A DNA stretch of 11,158 bases from an uncultured Ilumatobacter sp. (GCA_937905835.1 CALCXK010000108.1:1-11158); one strand, 5' to 3'. Shown: positions 1 through 6,222, counted from the stretch's first letter. Notes: generated by a model from the sequence alone, not told the origin. Numbers and translations are program-made.

Positions 1-401
1 TCGTCAGGTTCGCCGCTGTCGGAGAAGCCGTCTGTGGTCGGTTCGAGACCACATTCGTCAACTCCGAATGCCTCGAGCCGTTCGCCCGCCTCAACGAACT
101 CGGGCGAGAAGACGATCGCGAAGGCCTTTCCGAACGCTTCTGGGTCGTTCTCGTCGACACCGCTGAGTACTTCGAGCGCGTTAACCAACGTGTCGAGATC
201 GCCGCGGATCGAGTCGGGTGCTTGGTCGGCCAGCGCCCGCATTTCGGCGACAGTTGGCTCGTCGGCCAGCTCTGTGGTTCGCACGACCTCACAGAATCCC
301 TCGGTCGAGTTGCCGGCCGAGCTGCCCCCGTCGGAACTTCCACCTCCGCACGCGGCCAATGTCATAACCGTCACGACGGTTAATCCGATTTTCTGCGGCA
401 C
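1..401 (-). CDS. Putative secreted lipoprotein, N-terminal part (3' end beyond window)
   Basis: Reading the minus strand from a GTG at 401 gives an open frame to the window edge (133 complete codons). An in-frame TAG lies directly before this GTG (404-402), so the GTG is the first possible start. The protein begins MPQKIGLTVVTVMTLAACGG, a short signal peptide with Lys4, a hydrophobic stretch and a lipobox L-A-A-C with the lipidated cysteine at residue 18. A Gly/Ser-rich linker follows, then an acidic mostly helical region with two further cysteines (about residues 34 and 118) that could form a disulfide. The product should be anchored to the outer face of the cytoplasmic membrane. I do not recognise the mature domain, so the function is unknown. 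The opposite-strand frame over the same DNA has no such features. There is no Shine-Dalgarno sequence; a TACGTT hexamer sits 7 nt before the GTG, suggesting a leaderless message. Confidence 0.72.
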   Translation of the reverse strand, partial: MPQKIGLTVVTVMTLAACGGGSSDGGSSAGNSTEGFCEVVRTTELADEPTVAEMRALADQAPDSIRGDLDTLVNALEVLSGVDENDPEAFGKAFAIVFSPEFVEAGERLEAFGVDECGLEPTTDGFSDSGEPD

Positions 402-408
402 CTAGCCG

Positions 409-442
409 AACGTATCTCATTGCCGATCGACGTTGCTGTCAA
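409..442 (-). promoter_or_regulatory. Candidate promoter of the lipoprotein gene
   Basis: On the minus strand a consensus -35 TTGACA (442-437) is followed after 17 bp by TGAGAT (419-414), which overlaps a second -10-like hexamer TACGTT (414-409). Transcription from either would start at or a few bases before the GTG at 401. Seen directly: the hexamers and spacing. Inferred: promoter activity. Confidence 0.35.
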
Positions 443-515
443 CGCGACCGAATAAGTAGATATGCCGCAGTCTTCCAGGCCACCGAGGATGGCTGTTGCA
501 CAATAGGTTGCTGCC

Positions 516-737
516 ATGAGCGAGCATCCGATTTCACGATTCCCCATCCCCGAACTGGCCGACATGCCCGACGACATCCGGGAGATGATGGAGGCCGTGC
601 AGGAGAAGTCAGGGTTCATCCCGAACGCGTTCTTCGCTATGTCGAATCGTCTCGCCAACCTCACATCGATGCGCCCGAACGACGAGTTCTACGCCATGGC
701 CCGCTCACGAGCAACCGCGATCACGGGGTCACGATGA
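516..737 (+). pseudogene. Truncated carboxymuconolactone decarboxylase / peroxidase-related protein remnant
   Basis: The ORF encodes 73 residues. Residues 1-41 (ISRFPIPELADMPDDIREMM, then VQEKSGFIPNAFFAMSNR) resemble the N-terminus of the uncharacterised peroxidase-related branch of the AhpD/CMD family, where a similar segment is followed by RPDEF and then the catalytic CxxC helix. Here a RPNDEF-like string appears after a few extra residues (LANLTSM). The similarity then stops, and the rest of the domain, about 110-120 residues including the CxxC, is missing. No downstream frame before 776 restores it. I therefore read it as a decayed or deleted gene rather than a working enzyme. Its 3' end lies 38 bp from the end of the convergent endonuclease-like gene, so a deletion junction may be close by. 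A TAGGTT hexamer ends 6 nt before the ATG. It could still make a short peptide of unknown role. Confidence 0.55.
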
Positions 738-775
738 CGGCGACCATCAACATCAGGAGAACGACCACGGCTTGA

Positions 776-1579
776 TCACGACGGCGTGATGAAGTCGGCG
801 ACCACTCCACAGTGGTCGCTCGGCCACACCTGTTCGCCATCGACGTCGACCGGGCCAGTCGCAATGTTCCACGCGCGAGTCGGATTGCCGACGGGGTTCG
901 GCCGGGGCCATGACACGAGCAGATAGTCGAGGCGGCGGTTCGGCCAGGCACTGTCGGCCGAGTATGGATTCTCGGCTCGCCACGTGTGGCCCGGGCCAGT
1001 GCCGACATGCTCCCACACATCGCTGAAGACGATCCCGGGCACGCCCGCCGAACGGCCCGTCAGGATCCGGATCTCGTCGGTGTCGGGTACCGCGTTCAGG
1101 TCGGCGCCGACGATCAGCGGAAGATCGTGCGACGGGTCGCCACGCCACTCGATGCCAAGTTCGAGCAACCGTCGGACCTGGAGTTGACGGGCAGCCGACG
1201 CGTCGAAACGGTGGTCGATGTGCGTCGATGCGAACGGCCATGCGCCCCACGGGGTGTCGACGCTTGCCGCGATGATGCGGCGATGCCCGTCGACTCCTTC
1301 GGCATTCGGAATGGGAAGTGAGGCGATCTGTTTGGTTGGCCAGCGCGAAAGGATCGCGTTGCCGAACGATTCGCCATTCCAGAGCACAGGGTCGGTTCGC
1401 ACGGCGTGCATGCTGAGGGCAGCAGCGATCTCGTCGGCGACGTCACGCTCGTCGTTCGACCACACTTCTTGGAGGCACAGCACGTCGGCGTCGATCTGGC
1501 GCATCGTGTCGATGATCGCCGGGAGCCGCTGTCCGAATGGCCCGAACCGCCACCACAGATTCCACGTCATCACACGCAT
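776..1579 (-). CDS. Endonuclease/exonuclease/phosphatase (EEP) family protein
   Basis: This is a 267-residue protein with the full EEP (DNase I-like) motif series: MTWNLWW with Asn7, LQEVW with Glu38 (metal ligand), THIDH at 119-123, GADLNA with Asp160 and Asn162, RRLDYLL with Asp218, and SDH with Asp255-His256 (catalytic acid/base pair) near the C-terminus. The family cuts phosphodiester or phosphoester bonds in DNA, RNA, lipids or inositol phosphates with Mg2+; the substrate cannot be told from sequence. No signal peptide is seen, so it is probably cytosolic. I chose the ATG at 1579 because the first beta strand starts right there. In-frame GTG starts at 1600 and 1618 would add 7 or 13 residues that do not look like fold. 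The GTG at 1600 overlaps the stop of a 12-codon mini-ORF. The gene follows the yjbR-like gene on the same strand, and a small hairpin (775-790) covers its stop. Confidence 0.88.
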   Translation of the reverse strand: MRVMTWNLWWRFGPFGQRLPAIIDTMRQIDADVLCLQEVWSNDERDVADEIAAALSMHAVRTDPVLWNGESFGNAILSRWPTKQIASLPIPNAEGVDGHRRIIAASVDTPWGAWPFASTHIDHRFDASAARQLQVRRLLELGIEWRGDPSHDLPLIVGADLNAVPDTDEIRILTGRSAGVPGIVFSDVWEHVGTGPGHTWRAENPYSADSAWPNRRLDYLLVSWPRPNPVGNPTRAWNIATGPVDVDGEQVWPSDHCGVVADFITPS

Positions 1580-1636
1580 CGTCGGGGCCAGCTTGGTCAC
1601 GGCCACATCATGTCGCACACATCGGGTTGGGGCATG

Positions 1637-1664
1637 GTCGGTACTCTCAAGTCGGTGCTCTCAA
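1637..1664. repeat. Tandem direct repeat, 2 x 14 bp
   Basis: Two adjacent copies, GTCGGTACTCTCAA (1637-1650) and GTCGGTGCTCTCAA (1651-1664), differ at one base. They lie in the gap between the yjbR-like gene and the EEP gene, just upstream of the latter on the minus strand, where each copy reads TTGAGAGYACCGAC. This could be a tandem operator, part of a promoter (TTGAGA resembles a -35), or a chance duplication. The repeat is seen directly; the role is inference. Confidence 0.6.
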
Positions 1665-1692
1665 CCGATGCCACGGCAACGCGGCAGAGTGT

Positions 1693-2067
1693 TCAGTCGG
1701 CGAGTTCTTCGTCGAGCTGATCGATGAGGGCCTGGGGCGCAATGATCCGAAAGCTTTCTTCGATCAGATCGTGCAACCGCTCGCTCATGCTGTCGTCGAG
1801 CCCGGTGATGGGAATGTTGGTCCAGCCCGTGTCGTACTGCATTGCGGCAGCGCCGTCGAGTGCTGTGGCCTCATCGTGCGAGTCTTCGAGCCTGACGCCG
1901 ATGCTCGGGCGGTCCTGGTTGCCGTAGATCGCGAAGATCTTCTTGCGAACTTTGGTGACGCGTTCATCGTCCCAGGGGGTGTCGAACCAGGCCTCGGGCA
2001 TGGAGAGCGCGTAGTTTTCGAGTTCGTCTTGAAGTTTCTTCGCACCCCGGGCGCTGATGGCAACCAT
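1693..2067 (-). CDS. MmcQ/YjbR family protein
   Basis: This 124-residue protein has the usual length of the MmcQ/YjbR family, a double-wing fold often annotated as DNA-binding though its biochemical role is unsettled. Diagnostic stretches are SMPEAWFDTPWDD near residues 22-34, VTKVRKKIFAIYG, RPSIGVRLED, and the C-terminal IEESFRIIAPQALIDQL helix. No catalytic residues are expected. It is soluble, with no signal peptide. The ATG at 2067 is followed by the expected N-terminal helix. Upstream on the minus strand, GACAAT ends 6 nt before the ATG and the purines GAAGGA fill the gap, so the message may be leaderless or use a very close ribosome site. It lies upstream of the EEP gene on the same strand with a gap of about 110 bp, and is divergent from the Nfu-like gene. 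Family assignment is firm; function is open. Confidence 0.85.
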   Translation of the reverse strand: MVAISARGAKKLQDELENYALSMPEAWFDTPWDDERVTKVRKKIFAIYGNQDRPSIGVRLEDSHDEATALDGAAAMQYDTGWTNIPITGLDDSMSERLHDLIEESFRIIAPQALIDQLDEELAD

Positions 2068-2195
2068 TCCTTCATTGTCGCAGCAGATCTGCGGGATCGG
2101 TCATCTGCGGCACTCTTGTGACAACAGCGTTGGTCCACGCCGCGCTCGCATCGGAAACACGTACAGCGGGTTTGCCGGTGTAGCTTGTGATTCGT

Positions 2196-2648
2196 ATGGG
2201 TCAACTGGTCGCCGTCACTGAGAAGCCGAGTTCCACCCCAGGTGTGGTGCGCTTCGAAATCAACCGCACGTTGTCAGGGCAGGGCCACGAGCGGTTCCGT
2301 TCGATCATTGATGCGCACGGCAATACGCCGTCAGACGAACTGGCACGACGCCTGTTTGGCACCGGCCAGGTCGCACGTGTGCACGTGTACGCCAACATCA
2401 TCACGGTTGACCTTGAAAAAGGGTACGACTCGGTGGGTCTGTCGGAACTCGTCCGCGATCTGTACATGTATTGGAAGCCAGGCGTTCAGCCGCCATCGGT
2501 CGAAGATCTGCAGCCCGACCAGGCCGAGGTTGCCAGCAGCGACGTCGTCGACACGAGTGGTGTCGAATTGTCTGCAGAAGCCAAGAAGGTGCCGCCGCAC
2601 CTGCTTGAGCGTGGGCGAGCCGCCCGCACCAAATGGAACTCTCGTTAG
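2196..2648 (+). CDS. NifU/Nfu N-terminal domain-like protein
   Basis: This is a 150-residue cytosolic protein. Residues 3-95 resemble the Nfu/NifU N-terminal (scaffold N) domain: AVTEKPSSTPGVVRFEINRT, then SPxLA-like TPSDELARRLFG, then a beta hairpin VARVHVYANIITVDLEKG, then a helix LSELVRDLYMYWKPG. In eukaryotic and bacterial Nfu proteins this domain precedes a CxxC Fe-S scaffold domain. Here no CxxC is present and residues 97-150 are a hydrophilic tail (acidic, then basic RGRAARTKWNSR), so the protein alone should not carry an Fe-S cluster. The role is unknown. I chose the ATG at 2196 because the conserved strand starts right after it; a GTG at 2187 in frame would add three residues. TAGCTT at 2181-2186 could be its -10. 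A terminator-like hairpin follows the stop, separating it from the SOS operon. Confidence 0.75.
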   Translation: MGQLVAVTEKPSSTPGVVRFEINRTLSGQGHERFRSIIDAHGNTPSDELARRLFGTGQVARVHVYANIITVDLEKGYDSVGLSELVRDLYMYWKPGVQPPSVEDLQPDQAEVASSDVVDTSGVELSAEAKKVPPHLLERGRAARTKWNSR

Positions 2649-2660
2649 TCATCTGAATTT

Positions 2661-2687
2661 GACAGGCACGGTTCGCGTGCTGTTTCA
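2661..2687 (+). terminator. Candidate intrinsic terminator after the Nfu-like gene
   Basis: Twelve bases after the stop codon, GACAG-G-CACG (2661-2670) pairs with CGTG-CTGTT (2676-2684) around a GTTCG loop, with one bulged G and one G-T pair at the base. A short T-rich TTTC follows. The stem is about nine pairs. The T tract is short, as often in high-GC actinobacteria, so strength is uncertain. Confidence 0.5.
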
Positions 2688-2741
2688 GTGGGGTCTCGTC
2701 CGAGGTCTTTCGTAGCTCATCATCACAACAGTCGTGCCATA

Positions 2742-2757
2742 TCGAACACATGTTCGA
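2742..2757. promoter_or_regulatory. LexA box (SOS operator) of imuA'-imuB
   Basis: The sequence TCGAACACATGTTCGA is an exact match to the actinobacterial LexA operator TCGAAC-N4-GTTCGA; with flanking A and T the arms extend to 7 bp (2741-2758). It ends 12 bp before the chosen ATG of imuA'. A -10-like TACCCT follows at 2758-2763, 6 nt before the ATG, so bound LexA would cover the core promoter. This position also rules out the upstream ATG at 2734 as the main start, since that reading would place the operator inside the coding region. The same 17 bases GAACACATGTTCGATAC recur ahead of dnaE2. Confidence 0.93.
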
Positions 2758-2769
2758 TACCCTGTCGTA

Positions 2770-3576
2770 ATGGACGTAGCACTACGAGATATTCACGACG
2801 ACGTGGTCCCCGAGGGGGGTAACGATGTCGCTGCGGTGGTCGAAACACCGCCACTGGCGTCGGTGTTGGCAGCACTCGGTGACCGAGTCGCGCCGGTGTC
2901 GATGGCCCGTGAACGGGTGTTGCCAGTCGCCGAACACGCCATCGGGCTTTTCTCCGAAGGCGGGTTGGTCCGAGGTCGTGTCCTGTCGTGTCGTGGCATG
3001 GCTGCCACGTCGGCGTCACTCGACCTGGTTGCTGCTGCGGTGACAGCAGGGTCGTGGCTGGCAGTGATCGACGTGCCTACGCTGGGGCTCGACGCAGCCA
3101 GCGAGCTCAGGGTGCCGCTCGAGCGCATCGTTGCGATCGACACATCCCTGGGCGAGGAGCCCAGCGAAGCCAATGTCGCCGAACGCGCAGACCGGTGGGC
3201 CGACGTGGTCGCCGCTGCTGCCGATGGATTCGAAGTGATGCTCACACGGGTGCCCGCTGAGGTCACGGCCAGCACGATGCGCAAGGTTGCGATCCGTTTG
3301 CAGCAGCGGGGGGTCGTCATGCTGGTGCTCGGTGACCCAGGGTCGTTGGTGTGCGACGGCGTGATCGACACCACCGAGCAGGTCTGGTCGGGTGTGGGTG
3401 TCGGGTGGGGGCATCTTCAGCAGCGCACGGTCGACATGTCGATATCTGGGCGCCGGGCGCCGGGCCGTCGATGCGTCTCGCTGGCGTTGCCGTTCGGCGA
3501 TGAGGCCACGCCGAGTGAGCGCGACACAGAGGATGCTGTCGGCAACTGGCCGCCGTTGCTCTCGGCGGTGAGCTGA
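2770..3576 (+). CDS. imuA': ImuA'-type RecA-like mutasome adaptor protein
   Basis: This 268-residue protein has a RecA-like core and lies directly before imuB behind a LexA box. In mycobacteria ImuA' is an accessory factor of the DnaE2-dependent mutasome, binding ImuB and DnaE2 and needed for damage-induced mutagenesis. Visible features: an N-terminal region to about residue 60, a strand-turn-helix LVRGRVLSCRGMAATSAS (66-83) where RecA would have its P-loop, the strand SWLAVIDVPTLGLD (95-108), a helix-strand pair ADGFEVMLTR, and RGVVMLVLGD (180-189). The Walker A consensus GxxxxGKT is absent, so it probably does not hydrolyse ATP, as expected for this subfamily. The ATG at 2770 was chosen because the LexA box ends 12 bp before it. 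imuB starts 2 bp after its stop, implying one transcript. Assignment rests strongly on context; sequence similarity among ImuA' proteins is weak. Confidence 0.88.
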   Translation: MDVALRDIHDDVVPEGGNDVAAVVETPPLASVLAALGDRVAPVSMARERVLPVAEHAIGLFSEGGLVRGRVLSCRGMAATSASLDLVAAAVTAGSWLAVIDVPTLGLDAASELRVPLERIVAIDTSLGEEPSEANVAERADRWADVVAAAADGFEVMLTRVPAEVTASTMRKVAIRLQQRGVVMLVLGDPGSLVCDGVIDTTEQVWSGVGVGWGHLQQRTVDMSISGRRAPGRRCVSLALPFGDEATPSERDTEDAVGNWPPLLSAVS

Positions 3577-3578
3577 TC

Positions 3579-5240
3579 ATGAGTGGCCCGCCGACGCGCA
3601 TGGTCACGGTGTGGTTGCCTGACTGGCCAGTGGTCGCTGTCGGGTTTCGCCCCGAACAGTTGGCTGCAGTGATGCACGCCAACCGGGTGGTGGCGCGCAC
3701 GGCTGCGGCTGCCGCCGAGGGTGTGGTGATCGGGCAGCGCCGTCGGCAGGCGCAGCGGCGATGCCCTGACATCATTCTTGTTGATCACGACGTTGCTCGC
3801 GATGCCCGCGAATTCGAGCCAGTGGCGCGCGCGATCACCGAGTTCTCGCCGCAGTTCGATGTGGTCGAAGCGGGCTGGGTCAGCCTGGCAGCACGTGGCC
3901 CGTCGCGATACTTCGGCGGCGATGCGGCACTGTCGGATGTGCTGCTCGAAGCCATTGGCCGCGCGGTGGGTGCTACTGGAGCGGGTGTATCTGGAACGGG
4001 GGTGTCCGTCGGAGTCGGCGTAGCTGATGGCCGGTTTGCATCGAGCGTGGCGGCGCGGCTGTCTGTGCGGCGGGGTTCTCCGGTATTGGTCGAAGCTGGC
4101 GGGTCGGCAGCCTTCTGTGCGCCATTGCCGATCGGTTGGCTACAGACGTTAGGGGAATCCGACCCCGAGATGATCGACCTGTTCATCCGGCTCGGCCTGC
4201 GTCGGCTCGGTGACCTCGCTGGGCTTTCGGCGAGCGACGTGCTCGGTCGGTTTGGTCACCCCGGTGTGCACGCCCATCGGCTGGTATCGGGTGTCGATCA
4301 TCGCCTGCCGAGCACCACCGATCCGTCGCCGGAGCGTCGACTCGACCGCGTGCTCGATGACCCGGTCGCTCAGGCGGCTGCAGTGGTCTTCGTCGCTAAG
4401 CAGTTGGCCGACGAGTTGGCGCAGACCCTTTCGGCTGATGGTCGCGTGTGTACCCGGCTGGTCGTGCGGCTCGAGACCGAGCACAACGAGCGATCTGAAC
4501 GTTCGTGGTTTCGTTCGGCAGGGCTGAACGCTGCAGCCATGGTCGAGCGTGTCCGTTGGCAACTCGATGCGTGGATCAGTCTGCCGCGGGGGAGCGATCA
4601 GGAGATCACCGGCGGCATTGCGCTCATCAGGCTCACGCCCGACGAGGTACGCGCTGACGTCGGGAGCCAGCTCGGGTTATGGGGCGGCCAGTCCGAGGCC
4701 GACCGGCAGGCCGCGCGGAGTATCGCCCGACTGACCACGCTGACCTCTGACGAAGCAGTCACCGTGCCGGTGTGGAACGGCGGGCGGCTGCCGGCTGACC
4801 GCTATCGCTGGGTGTCGGCGTCGACGGTCGATCTTGATCAACGGCAGCGGGCGACGTCAGCTGGCGGGACGGGAAGTGGGCCAGTAGGTCCCTGGCCAGG
4901 CTCGCTTCCGTCACCGTCGCCGGCCACGGTGTTCACCGAGCCACAGCCGATCGAAGTCTTCGACGAAGCAGGGCAGTCGATCAAGGTCAGTGGACGCGGA
5001 GTGGTGTCATCCAGCCCTGCTCAGTTCAGGTTACTCACCGGCGACGAAGCGTCAGGGTGGCAGCGTGGGGGGTTACGACGGGTCGCTGCATGGGCGGGGC
5101 CGTGGCCGATCGACGAGCGCTGGTGGGAGCCCGAACGGCATCGTCGATTGGCCCGCTTCCAGATGGTCGCCGACGATCAGCGCAGCTACCTGGTGATCGT
5201 TGAACATCAACGCTGGTGGATCAGTGCCCTGTACGACTGA
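3579..5240 (+). CDS. imuB: ImuB, non-catalytic Y-family polymerase homologue of the SOS mutasome
   Basis: This is a 553-residue protein. The N-terminal half is a Y-family fold: TVWLPDWPVVAV (10-21) at the place of motif I, FDVVEAGWVSLAARGPSRYFGG (93-114) at the place of the SxDEAxLD motif, and a helix-hairpin-helix region around 203-229. The acidic catalytic residues are not kept (the DE pair reads E97-A98 in my alignment), as in known ImuB proteins, so it should not synthesise DNA. A clamp-binding motif QLGLW lies at 364-368, followed by a typical RARSIARL-like segment with GGRLPADR. A Ser/Gly/Pro linker (about 427-450) leads to the conserved C-terminal domain WAGPWPIDERWW (505-516) ending RWWISALYD. 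By analogy with Mycobacterium it tethers DnaE2 and ImuA' to the beta clamp. It follows imuA' with a 2-bp gap; a GGTGAG stretch may serve as ribosome site. A second ATG (codon 8) is an alternative start. Confidence 0.95.
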   Translation: MSGPPTRMVTVWLPDWPVVAVGFRPEQLAAVMHANRVVARTAAAAAEGVVIGQRRRQAQRRCPDIILVDHDVARDAREFEPVARAITEFSPQFDVVEAGWVSLAARGPSRYFGGDAALSDVLLEAIGRAVGATGAGVSGTGVSVGVGVADGRFASSVAARLSVRRGSPVLVEAGGSAAFCAPLPIGWLQTLGESDPEMIDLFIRLGLRRLGDLAGLSASDVLGRFGHPGVHAHRLVSGVDHRLPSTTDPSPERRLDRVLDDPVAQAAAVVFVAKQLADELAQTLSADGRVCTRLVVRLETEHNERSERSWFRSAGLNAAAMVERVRWQLDAWISLPRGSDQEITGGIALIRLTPDEVRADVGSQLGLWGGQSEADRQAARSIARLTTLTSDEAVTVPVWNGGRLPADRYRWVSASTVDLDQRQRATSAGGTGSGPVGPWPGSLPSPSPATVFTEPQPIEVFDEAGQSIKVSGRGVVSSSPAQFRLLTGDEASGWQRGGLRRVAAWAGPWPIDERWWEPERHRRLARFQMVADDQRSYLVIVEHQRWWISALYD

Positions 5241-5252
5241 GGTCGTTGATGC

Positions 5253-5408
5253 TCAGCCGACGCCGACGGCAAGGGGGATCTCACTGGTGTCGTGCAGGAC
5301 GACGGTGCGCGCCCGGTGTTCCCCTTCGACGGCAACTGCGCCCCTCCGCAGGTTGGAATCAGCCACCGCGACCAGAATGAGCGGTGCGAGATTGATCTCT
5401 GGTTCCAT
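5253..5408 (-). CDS. Small ORF, 51 residues, unknown function, with strong Shine-Dalgarno
   Basis: The minus strand carries an open frame of 51 codons plus TGA, starting MEPEINLAPLILVAVADSNL and ending EIPLAVGVG. A textbook ribosome site GGAGG (5421-5417) stands 8 nt before the ATG, the best in the window. Codon third positions are G/C-rich, as in the neighbouring genes. The peptide has a hydrophobic segment NLAPLILVAVA (6-16), possibly a short buried or membrane-contacting strand, then a charged middle and beta-like VVLHDTSEIPLAV; it lacks cysteines and known motifs. It ends 12 bp from the end of imuB and converges on it, so its transcript would run antisense into imuB. I do not recognise it. 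Alternatives: a small regulatory peptide, the antitoxin-like half of a lost pair, or a fortuitous frame. Its short length explains why it is easily missed by gene callers. Confidence 0.5.
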   Translation of the reverse strand: MEPEINLAPLILVAVADSNLRRGAVAVEGEHRARTVVLHDTSEIPLAVGVG

Positions 5409-5582
5409 GAATATTTCCTCCGCAAGGAGTGCTCTGCCAACCGGGTTGGATTGCGATGGGCACTGGAATTGTGGTCTGCCACGTTGAGTAGTTCACCCGT
5501 TCGTTATGGCATTCATTGAGACATCGGTCCGAATCATCTGGAACTCACGAAGAAATTTACAATAAGAACACAGGGATGTGAT
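5409..5582. other. Intergenic region between the divergent small ORF and Nudix gene
   Basis: These bases are clearly more AT-rich than the genes, especially 5540-5582. They hold the Shine-Dalgarno of the minus-strand small ORF (5417-5421), two direct GAAC half-sites on the minus strand (5491-5503), and GAACACA at 5566-5572, which matches one half of the local LexA boxes but lacks the opposite GTTC arm. I see no RNA gene and no further ORF with a ribosome site. Confidence 0.5.
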
Positions 5583-5611
5583 TTGGATCGGTCCGCTCGA
5601 TAGCCAACAAT
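5583..5611 (+). promoter_or_regulatory. Candidate promoter of the first Nudix gene
   Basis: TTGGAT (5583-5588) is followed after exactly 17 bp by AACAAT (5606-5611), and the ATG lies 6 nt later, so the transcript would be leaderless or nearly so. No complete LexA box overlaps it, suggesting that this gene is not under direct SOS control although it sits inside the mutasome locus. Confidence 0.45.
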
Positions 5612-5617
5612 GAGTGC

Positions 5618-6169
5618 ATGCCGCTCGATGTGCTTGCCCGATTGCGTTCTGATGTGGTTGCGCGCGTCGCGGTCGATGAACGTGAACAGGTGTCGGTTGA
5701 GCGGTTCGTCGAGGCATTCGACCAGCTCAGCGATCCACTGTCGCAGGAATCCGACCCGATTCACGTCACCGGTTCAGCGCTGGTGGTCGGCCCGCGCGGT
5801 GTGATCTTACTGAAGCACAAGCGGCTCGGCTTCTGGCTGCAGCCAGGCGGACACGTCGATCCGGGGGAAGCACCATGGGCCGCGGCGCTCCGTGAGACGC
5901 GTGAAGAAACCGGGCTCGATGTTGCCTTTCTCGATTCGCTCGACGCCAACGGTGTGCCACCCCTTGCTCACGTCGATGTACACGCCGGCGGTCGAGGGCA
6001 CACACATCTTGACGTGCGCTACCTGATCAATGGTGGCGTCGCAGACCCCGCCCCGCCGACGGGAGAGAGCCAAGAGATTGACTGGTTCGAGTGGGATGCA
6101 GCAGTTGAACGCGCTGAACAGGGTCTCGAAGGAATTTTGCGACATCTCCAAACCAGGTTCGAACCCTGA
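5618..6169 (+). CDS. Nudix hydrolase (between imuB and dnaE2)
   Basis: This is a 183-residue protein. The Nudix box is complete: Gly78-x5-Glu84-x7-Arg92-Glu93-Thr-Arg-Glu96-Glu97-Thr-Gly99-Leu100, fitting GX5EX7REUXEEXGU; the glutamates bind the Mg2+ needed to hydrolyse a nucleoside diphosphate linked to another group. Before it, HVTGSALVVGPRGVILLKHK and GFWLQPGGHV form the usual strands. An N-terminal helical extension of about 48 residues precedes the domain, and it ends in a helix HLQTRFEP. The substrate cannot be read from sequence: damaged NTPs, ADP-ribose, NADH and others are all possible. It is cytosolic. The gene has its own promoter-like elements and its stop is 26 bp before the LexA box of dnaE2, so the two are separately regulated. 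Its place between mutasome genes makes a nucleotide-pool role attractive but unproven. Confidence 0.88.
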   Translation: MPLDVLARLRSDVVARVAVDEREQVSVERFVEAFDQLSDPLSQESDPIHVTGSALVVGPRGVILLKHKRLGFWLQPGGHVDPGEAPWAAALRETREETGLDVAFLDSLDANGVPPLAHVDVHAGGRGHTHLDVRYLINGGVADPAPPTGESQEIDWFEWDAAVERAEQGLEGILRHLQTRFEP

Positions 6170-6186
6170 TTCGGCTCTGGTTCAAT

Positions 6187-6222
6187 TTGCAATTATAGAA
6201 CACATGTTCGATACTGGGCGGG
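6187..6222 (+). promoter_or_regulatory. SOS promoter of dnaE2 with embedded LexA box
   Basis: A -35 TTGCAA (6187-6192) and a -10 GATACT (6210-6215) are 17 bp apart, and the spacer holds the LexA box TAGAACACATGTTCGA (6196-6211), which has one mismatch to the perfect palindrome in the outer left arm. The expected transcription start, about 7 nt past the -10, falls on or next to the ATG at 6223, implying a leaderless dnaE2 mRNA. LexA binding here would block RNA polymerase directly. Confidence 0.88.

Noticed and set aside
34..405. Plus-strand 123-codon frame over the lipoprotein gene
   Set aside because: Ser/Pro/Thr-rich composition typical of an antisense shadow; the minus strand gives a signal peptide and lipobox.
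775..790. Perfect 6-bp hairpin ATCACG-ACGG-CGTGAT at the end of the EEP gene
   Set aside because: Short stem, no T tract on either strand; too weak to call a terminator.
2734..2769. Extended N-terminus of imuA' from the ATG at 2734
   Set aside because: It would place the LexA operator within the coding region; the ATG at 2770 fits the same operator-to-start distance as dnaE2.
5233..5246. Hairpin ACGAC-TGAG-GTCGT at the imuB stop
   Set aside because: Only 5 bp and no T tract; it overlaps codons and the stop, so it is not called as a terminator.
5207..5482. Minus-strand 91-codon frame overlapping the small ORF
   Set aside because: No ribosome site, Ser/Arg-rich shadow composition and overlap with the end of imuB; the 51-codon frame has the Shine-Dalgarno.
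5491..5503. GAAC-GGGT-GAAC on the minus strand as a LexA site
   Set aside because: The half-sites are in direct, not inverted, orientation, unlike a LexA operator.
6153..6169. tRNA T-arm-like CAGG-TTCGAAC-CCTG
   Set aside because: No acceptor stem, anticodon arm or CCA context; it lies in the last codons of the Nudix gene (TRFEP-stop) and is explained by coding sequence.
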